NCBI GenBank assembly: GCA_036873755.1
Contig: JAVTVY010006765.1
Location: 355,693 to 419,692 of the forward strand
Length of the DNA: 64,000 nucleotides
Direction of reading: 5' to 3'
From: Hanleya hanleyi
Lineage: Eukaryota; Mollusca; Polyplacophora; Lepidopleurida; Hanleyidae
Shown piece after piece: positions 57,606 to 64,000 of this stretch. The notes under the pieces were generated by a model. It did not search any database, was not told the origin of the DNA, and saw nothing but the letters and a program-made list of their open reading frames with translations. Numbering within the stretch: the stretch's first letter is position 1; each line of letters starts with the position of its first letter. Position numbers and translations under genes: made by a program.

Positions 57606-58568
57606 ATGAGTTTATGCCCGCTTCAAAGTTTCCTTCCCTGATCGCTCCGAAACTTTCAACATTGGACCATCTTATAGATTTCCAAATAGCCAGCCGTCCA
57701 GTAGGTCTAGCACCCAGCTGCCTTACATTCTCATATTGTCCGAGTGTATCTCCTAATAGAAGCTAGTATCTGCAAAAATATTGCCTCTAGTTTATCTTCT
57801 TACAGAAGAATGAACAAGTTAGCTGCTCAACGGTTTAAGAAGAGGACAACATTCTGTTTGTATATGACAACCGGAGACCACTTCTCTCCATTCACAAACG
57901 TACAATGTTGATTGGCTGAAAGCCGTGTGCACAAAAGTTTTCCCCTTCTGACAGTAGGAGGTATAGAATCTGATGTCATAAGAAAGCTGCCTTAATGCTT
58001 GTGCCCAGACAGCTTTGCTGCAAGCATTGTATTTACTATAGAGTAGGCTCCATACCTGTACTTGGCAAGTCTAATGTTACCTTACATACATGTACATGTA
58101 GGCTTTTGTTCATGTGAAATAATATGTACAAATTTTGTCTCTTGGCTTGCTGTATTTTGTTGTAACTCACAATCAAAGAATGGAATTTGAAAAGCATATG
58201 ATATTCCGTTAAGTATGGTAGACATGTTCCGATCAACATGACCGAGTACACTGAATGTCTCTTTTTACCATATTTTCCTAGAGTATTGCTCAGATCTTTC
58301 AATACAGGGTCACTAATAAACTGAATGTGATGCAGATTGTCACCTTCAAAAATAATCTGCCTTAAAAACATTGGAAAATAATAACTAATGCAAATAACAA
58401 GTGTCACATGTTGTATAAATATATATATTTATTTATACCAGACAACTCATCTCATACATGTACTCTGTCATTGAAGAGAGACAAAAATATATTTGGTTTT
58501 CTATGAGCTGGTTATAAACTGTCCTAATCTGAACATGATGGAAAGCTTTCAAACTGTTCTCTTTTCAG

Positions 58569-58712
58569 GTCCCTTTGTGAGTGTGCTGGCTAACAAGTAT
58601 GGGTGTCGTAAAATTACTATAGCGGGGGCGTTAATATCATCTGCGGCATTCCTTCTCAGCGTGCTCTCCCCCAGTATAGAAGTTCTCATTCTCACCTATG
58701 GTGTTCTCGGAG
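58569..58712 (+). CDS. SLC16-like transporter, exon 2 (residues 97-145)
   Basis: The acceptor 'ttctcttttcag' precedes GTCCC; the donor is GGAG|GTATGA. It encodes the loop PFVSVLANKYGCRK (basic loop 2-3 typical of the major facilitator superfamily) and TM3-TM4 (TIAGALISSAAFLL; IEVLILTYGVLGG). Phase 1 at both ends. The 4.4-kb intron before it holds a pearl-like element, a minisatellite, a MITE and a SINE. Confidence 0.92.
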
Positions 58713-58867
58713 GTATGATCAGAAAAAAAACGTTTGGGGACATGAAACCAAATGTCCAATACATACCACATTTGGCTATTAATATGAAGAAATAATATCT
58801 AACTGTACAAAAAATACTACCTGTCCTCTGATGTGTATATTTTATTAATGAACAATCTAAAGAAATA

Positions 58868-58902
58868 ATTCATATATATATATATATATATACATACATA
58901 CT
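58868..58902. repeat. (AT)n microsatellite
   Basis: Run of alternating AT followed by 'acatacata' in the 300-bp intron between SLC16 exons 2 and 3. Confidence 0.9.
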
Positions 58903-59012
58903 GTATTCATGGGGAAATAATGGGGAGAACAATATTCCTGGTACACCATTATCAGTAATGATTGCTTTACTTGAAGTGACCTGGCATGTACATGTATTGT
59001 TATATTTGACAG

Positions 59013-60185
59013 GAATTGGATTTGGTCTCATCTATCTGCCAGCCATTGTCATCGTCGGCTATTGGTTTGAAAAGAAACGTGCATTTGCCACCGGAATAAC
59101 AGTATGTGGATCTGGCATTGGGACGTTTATATTTGCTCCAGTTAGTGCTCACCTCCTCGAGGAATATGACTGGAGGGGCGGGACGGTTATTATGGCTGGT
59201 ATTATATTGAACTGTGTTGTTCTCGGAGCATTATTCCGACCTCTGGAACCACCTAAAGTCAAGCGCATGAAGCGAGGTGTAGTTCAGAGGGGCTCCATCA
59301 TGAAAGCGCTGATAGAGGAGAAGAAGCGCCAAAGGACTATATCGAATGGTTCTCTGGACAACTGTATCATCACAAAAGACAATCGTTTGATAAAGATTGA
59401 TCAGATCAGTATCAAGAGTCGTAATGGCTTCATACCCAGGCTCAAAGAGACGCTGGGATTCAGCTCACGAAGTTTAAATAAAAGCAAAAATAGTCTAGTC
59501 CTTCCAAGTATTTACATTGAACGGTTAGGGGAAAATGGAACAATTATCCACCATTCTGGTGCAATACATAGGTCTGGTGGCCGCGTGATACCACCACGGT
59601 TAACGGCTATCCCCCCACACATGCGCCCTGCCAGCATTGGTAGACTACAACCCCAGGCCAATGGGGACATCATGATAAAGGATAGTGATGTTCATCATGG
59701 GGAGAATGGAGACTGTAATGTGCCTAAAGCACGGAGTTACGATATGATCCCAAGAAATGACCCCTGGGACCGTTTGTCAGGTGTGGGGTCGCTAAGCAAA
59801 AAAAGTTTGAGTTGTCATTCTGTACAGCATGCCAAGGACCAGCAGCCAGTGCTCGCAGGAAGTTTTGTAAACATCCCAGTCTCCGCATGTGGATCTCTGC
59901 ATTATTCCTCACAAACTAAGCTCGTGCGATCATCCCGCTCGCTGTATGGCAGTCAGGGAAATCGCCATCATGTGAATGCTGCGGGACTACAAGCATTACT
60001 TGGAGGGAGTGTGATGAGTGTCCCACAGTATAGTGCCAGCATCCAAAGTCTGGAGTGTCTTTACGAGGAAGAAAGCTCCTGTTGGTCCGCTGGACTTCAT
60101 ATTCTAAAGAGGATTTTTGATGTCACATTACTGAAGAGTCCTATGTTTGCCTTATTGTGTGTATTGAGTATGCTGAGTATGTTAG
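59013..60185 (+). CDS. SLC16-like transporter, exon 3 with long cytoplasmic loop (residues 145-536)
   Basis: The acceptor is 'atatttgacag'. Residues 145-167 (GIGFGLIYLPAIVIVGYWFE, then KKR) contain the second MCT signature (YWFEKKRAFATG, 161-172), followed by TM5-TM6 to about residue 218. LFRPLEP closes the N-terminal half. Residues about 225-518 form a hydrophilic central loop of roughly 295 residues, much longer than in vertebrate MCTs; it is basic and serine-rich and may hold phosphorylation sites. TM7 starts at FALLCVLSML. The donor is TTAG|GTAGG, phase 1. The frame upstream of 59013 and past 60185 is intron and must not be translated. Confidence 0.93.
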
Positions 60186-60624
60186 GTAGGTCTGTTAACC
60201 TGGAATGATGCAATTTGTATCCTGAACATAATGATGAAAGACAGATCAGTTGTACATGTAGTTAGTACTTTTTGGAAACCTATACTATCAAGAATATTCT
60301 GTTGTAATGAATGTCATCATCGTGTTAGTAAAACGGGTTCTCCAAACACAGCTACATGTAACTCCAAGTCATGTGTGATGTATGTGCATTTTCACAGGAG
60401 TCCTTTCTATGCCAACTCTACTAGGTATGAGCCTATTTTGTATGTTTTACTCGGGTTGCAATGGTAAATTTTTCTGAAAAACTTACGATAGTGCTCTGGT
60501 TATCTTAATCTCATTCATAAATCTTACTTTATTGGTACAATCCTAATCTCATTCATGAATCTGGGTTCAGTGAAATATGATATGTCCTAGCCATATCTGA
60601 TTCTCTTGTATTTGTCCATTACAG

Positions 60625-60897
60625 GATTCTTCATCCCATTTATGTATCTTCAACCGTATGCTGAAGGGTTTGTCAATGTGGAAACCACGGACTCTGCATT
60701 TCTTCTCTCAATTATCGGGATCGCTAACACCGTTGGAAGGGTGATCTCGGGATGGGTGGCAGATCGTCCATGGGCTGACTCGCTCCTTATAAATAATACA
60801 GCGCTGGTCATCGCTGGAATATTAACTTGCCTTGTGCCTTTCTGTACCAGCTATGCAGCTCTGGCTGGTTACTCCGTGGGTTTTGGTATTTGCATTG
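60625..60897 (+). CDS. SLC16-like transporter, exon 4 (residues 536-627)
   Basis: The acceptor 'tgtccattacag' precedes GATTC; the donor is ATTG|GTGAGT, phase 1. It encodes the end of TM7 (FFIPFMYLQPYA), TM8 with NTVGRVISGWVAD (residues 570-582) and TM9 (ALVIAGILTCLVPF) into TM10. Arg574 corresponds to the conserved TM8 Arg of MCT1; the partner position four residues earlier is Asn570 rather than Asp. Remaining text follows the MCT12/14 group. Confidence 0.92.
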
Positions 60898-61614
60898 GTG
60901 AGTCCAGTTTTATCCATGGAGCCAAAGTCTTGAAATTCAACAGTTGACCTCTATAGTGACAGTTCATCTGAATAGGACTGGCTCGCATTCTATAGATTCA
61001 TTCAGAACACCGAACGCTGCATTCCTCTACCAGAACTAATCACATATGATATACTGTGGCTGACACATTGTCCTGATCCTTATGATACATGTACCCCTTC
61101 AATAATGATATCCTCCATTCAATATGCTATAGCGGATACATTGTCATTATTCTGATACCCCTTCAATAATGACACCCTCACTATTCAAATGAGACAAATG
61201 CATTTTGATGACCGCTAAAATTCATTTTTCCGCTGCACTTTTTTCCAAAGTCCTTTGACATAAATCAATCTTAATGATGTTCAGTTTTATTAACCGTTTG
61301 GCTACTTTATAAAAATAAAATTAATAGCTGCAGCTTTTAGAGCATTAGGCATGATCAAAGTGTTATATAATATTCTTCTTTCATGATCTATTCGACAATA
61401 AAAAACAGCATTAAAGCTATCTGTTTTTTTACAACTTTTATGTAACTGGCATGTGGATAGTTAACGAAAAATAGCAATCATGAAAATGTACAGAATACAG
61501 CAATCATGGAAATGTACAGTAAATCGATCCATGGCCACTTTGGAACCCACAGAGAACCATGCAAAGCATATAAATGGTGGTTTCCGAAAAATGATGTCAA
61601 GGGAAACAACTCGG

Positions 61615-61810
61615 CTTCAGTGGCAGGCAATACGCCATACCAACCCCTCACTTCATAACTCTGCTTCAGTGGCAGGCAATACGCCATACCAACCCCTCAC
61701 TTCATAACTCTGCTTCAGTGGCAGGCAATACGCCATACCAACCCCTCACTTCATAACTCTGCTTCAGTGGCAGGCAATACGCCATACCAACCCCTCACTT
61801 CATAACTCGG
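61615..61810. repeat. 49-bp minisatellite, four copies
   Basis: 'cttcagtggcaggcaatacg' starts at 61615, 61664, 61713 and 61762; the copies are virtually identical. Located in the SLC16 intron between exons 4 and 5. Confidence 0.96.
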
Positions 61811-62089
61811 CTTCAGTATTATGAGCAGCATCGGTTTGTCTACCAAAAGTTAACATTTTGTTGGGACAATAACTTTTGAAAACATGAATGGGTTCTTCTC
61901 AAATTTGATATGTGGGTACTTGGCCTGAAGATCTTCCTTTGAATCGTTTCACCTGCCAATCTTGCCTGTACATGTAGATAAAATTTCACTTACAGACAAA
62001 TGGCTTTTGAAAACATGAACAGATTACTTCCATTTTTTTCATATTTCATAATCCGAGACATAAGTACCTTGTCATCTTTCTCATTCCAG

Positions 62090-62215
62090 CTGCGTTTGTG
62101 TCACTCCGCTCGATCCTTCTCGTAGATTTGTTGGGGATTGAAAAGCTGACGAATTCCTTTGGTTTACTGATCCTCTTTCAGGGAGCAGCCACCATAGCAG
62201 GCCCACCACTTGCAG
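62090..62215 (+). CDS. SLC16-like transporter, exon 5 (residues 627-669)
   Basis: The acceptor is 'ttctcattccag'. It reads AAFVSLRSILLVDLLGIEKL and FGLLILFQGAATIAGPPLAG, the TM10-TM11 region conserved across MCTs. The donor is GCAG|GTAAGT, phase 1. At least one further exon, for TM12 and the C-terminal tail, is expected but was not found between 62216 and 64000. Confidence 0.92.
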
Positions 62216-62369
62216 GTAAGTTAACGATGAGAGTAATAACAACTTGTCTATTCTTCCTCCACAAATGTGTGCATTTATTCTTGAAACTCATCTCGCCATT
62301 CATCCCGTACTCTTATCATATAACTTTCTGTGACATATTCATCTGTAACTTGATGATAATACTTTGCAC

Positions 62370-62870
62370 TCATCCACTATTGGCTGCCACCTATAAAACT
62401 TAGTGTTATCATTCACAGTTATATAAAACTATTAGCTGCCACATACAATACTTTACCACCATTCTTTTCTTATACAACACTACTGGCTGCCACTTATAAC
62501 TTTGCCACCATTCTCTATCATATAACACTACTGGCTACCACTTGTAACACTTTACCATCATTCACTAAACACAATCAACTGGCTGCTACTCTCTATGAAA
62601 AACAACACTACTGGCTACCACCTATAACACTTTGCCACCATTCACTACTGGCTACCACTTATAACACTTTGCCACCATTCACTATTATACAACACTACTG
62701 GCTACCACTTATAACACTTTGCCATCATTCACTATTATACAACACTACTGGCTACCACCTATAACACCTTGCCATCATTCACTATTACACAACACTAAAG
62801 GCTGCCAGCTATAACTTTTTGCCATAATTCACAATTATACAACACTACTGGCTGCCACCTATAAGGCCGC
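62370..62870. repeat. ~60-bp degenerate tandem repeat
   Basis: About eight units containing 'actactggctaccacttata' and 'acactttgccaccattcact', downstream of SLC16 exon 5. Confidence 0.88.
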
Positions 62871-62874
62871 TGAT

Positions 62875-63423
62875 AATTAATGGTTCGTTTCCCGTAACCC
62901 GCCCGCATCAGTATTTTTGCAAGCAATAATTACGCATTGTATTAATTATTGGTACTGACGTGCCAAAATCCCTAAAAAAAATGCCTATAATGAGTTCTGA
63001 TTTCGCGAAGCAGCGCTCTCCAGTGATTTAATTGCTCGTAAAATACCGAGATTGTCGTAACAAGTTTCGTAAAGCCGTCGAAGGGCATGCAGCGCCACCT
63101 GTTGTGCAGTTCAAGGGATTCCCCATAAACTGACCAATGAAACGGCAAACTTTCTTGGGAATCCTCTAAGCTACGTCATTATGTTTTCCAGTCGGAGCTC
63201 CGGAAGGAAATTCTGTGGTCTCAATTCCGTAGTTTGTCTGGTCGCAAAAACAGTGAACAACAACAAACTGAACATCCACAATGTAATCTAACGAAATATG
63301 CATTGAGAAGTGAAGAAGTATAACTGTTCGTCTGCAAACTAGATATCGATTTTCACGCGGAGTTCTCAAATCAAACGGAAGTATGTTCATCATACACCCC
63401 TTTCGTTCCTCGTACACCGCGCA
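62875..63423. other. CpG-bearing stretch, possible element or promoter
   Basis: Unlike the AT-rich surroundings it has several CpGs, a CCAAT-like box ('ctgaccaatgaaa', about 63130) and 'agcgccacctgttg'. It could be a transposon interior or the promoter of the ORF at 63424. Confidence 0.3.
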
Positions 63424-63753
63424 ATGAATTCAGAAATGTCCGCATGGTTGATCGCATTCATCCTGGTGTTGATAAAAATGATTTTGGCCAACGGAGCCAC
63501 GATAGCTTCAACAAACGGTCAGTTTTATGTTAAATTCACAACTTTCCTATTCTCTGAAAAGACGACCGCCAGCTCTGTCATCGAGCGTTTTCTTTCCAAG
63601 GCAGATTTGAAACTTCCGTCGATGATTCTCCTGCCGTATATGGGCGCTTGTAATCAGCAAATAAATTCTATAAATCACTCGGTGCCATGCATCAAGAATC
63701 CACAGTGGCGGACTTGGAAGAGAAGAAAGACTTCTCTTTCAAGTCTTTACTGA
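63424..63753 (+). CDS. 109-aa ORF with signal-peptide-like start
   Basis: MNSEMSAWLIAFILVLIKMI is a plausible signal peptide (short polar start, then a hydrophobic core), followed by LANGATIASTNGQF. The rest has two Cys and no recognised domain; it may be read-through past a splice donor. The N-terminus resembles that of the ORF at 63841. It may be the first exon of a secreted or membrane protein, or part of an element. Confidence 0.3.
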   Translation: MNSEMSAWLIAFILVLIKMILANGATIASTNGQFYVKFTTFLFSEKTTASSVIERFLSKADLKLPSMILLPYMGACNQQINSINHSVPCIKNPQWRTWKRRKTSLSSLY

Positions 63754-63840
63754 CTCTGAAAATCAGAAGAAGGCATCGTGATTAGACCAAAGCTGGTGTT
63801 GTTGTTGTTGACCAGTGACTTGCTTATTATAGTAAAATTT

Positions 63841-64000
63841 ATGAATCCTAAAAAATTAGGATTAATATTATTACTATTTATGGTTGCTTTGGTGAAGGCT
63901 GATTTAATATTGTTAGCCAGTACTAATCTGATTGAAATCAGTCCTAAATTAGCTCCATATATGACACCTCACATAATGTATTTTATGTCAAGAGTCCTGT
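63841..64000 (+). CDS. Open-ended ORF with signal-peptide-like start (partial)
   Basis: From ATG 63841 the frame is open to the window edge (53 codons). MNPKKLGLILLLFMVALVKA is a strong signal-peptide candidate (basic start, leucine-rich core, small residues before the expected cut), followed by DLILLASTNLIEIS. The 'ASTN' motif occurs at almost the same distance from the start as in the ORF at 63424. LDL-receptor-type beta-propellers also begin with 'LL.A.…I..I', but this is only a weak resemblance. Confidence 0.3.
   Translation, partial: MNPKKLGLILLLFMVALVKADLILLASTNLIEISPKLAPYMTPHIMYFMSRVL

Noticed and set aside
58493..60467. Treating the ORFs at 58493-58795 and 58958-60208 as separate unspliced genes
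   Set aside because: Both contain consensus splice sites and join in phase into one SLC16 protein; their flanks are intron.

Overview
This is animal (metazoan) genomic DNA. One intron-containing gene, a solute carrier of the SLC16 (monocarboxylate transporter) family, is split over at least five coding exons on the + strand between 53.8 and 62.2 kb. Almost everything else is transposon-derived. Several things point to a mollusc, perhaps a gastropod: many TACATGTA words, SINE and LINE 3' tails ending in the '...gacgttaaa...ctcactcactc' style, and arrays of roughly 150-bp degenerate units like those of molluscan pearl/Helitron-type elements. That placement is inference from repeat style, not from a marker gene.

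Layout. 1-2.7 kb (- strand): one end of a Polinton/Maverick element, with an intact integrase running off the left edge, a short charged ORF, two tandem paralogous small ORFs (both broken) and a 108-aa tail-anchored protein. The four main ORFs each have their own TATAAA-type box 36-49 bp before the start codon. 3.3-5.0 kb: minisatellites. About 6.6-13.4 kb: an old, heavily mutated Ty3/Gypsy retrotransposon with a tRNA-Leu-type primer binding site. 13.7-16.6 kb: a second, 3'-truncated Gypsy copy. 17.7-21.6 kb: a stack of DNA elements nested at least three deep. 21.98-22.06 kb: a near-perfect long hairpin. 22-53 kb: gene-poor DNA with foldback MITEs, nested inverted-repeat elements, pearl-like arrays, LINE fragments, SINEs and minisatellites, plus a CpG- and CCAAT-containing stretch near 41.1-41.8 kb that may be a divergent promoter.

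53.8-62.2 kb: the SLC16 gene. All introns used here are phase 1. The protein keeps both MCT family signatures but has a cytoplasmic loop of about 295 residues and Asn in place of the TM8 Asp found in proton-coupled MCTs. The last exon (TM11-12) is not seen and presumably lies beyond 64 kb. The window ends with two short ORFs that both begin with a signal-peptide-like segment followed by an 'ASTN' motif; the second is still open at the edge.

The genes do not form an operon-like system. The most system-like feature is the Polinton end at 1-2.7 kb, a compact gene cassette with virus-like promoter spacing.
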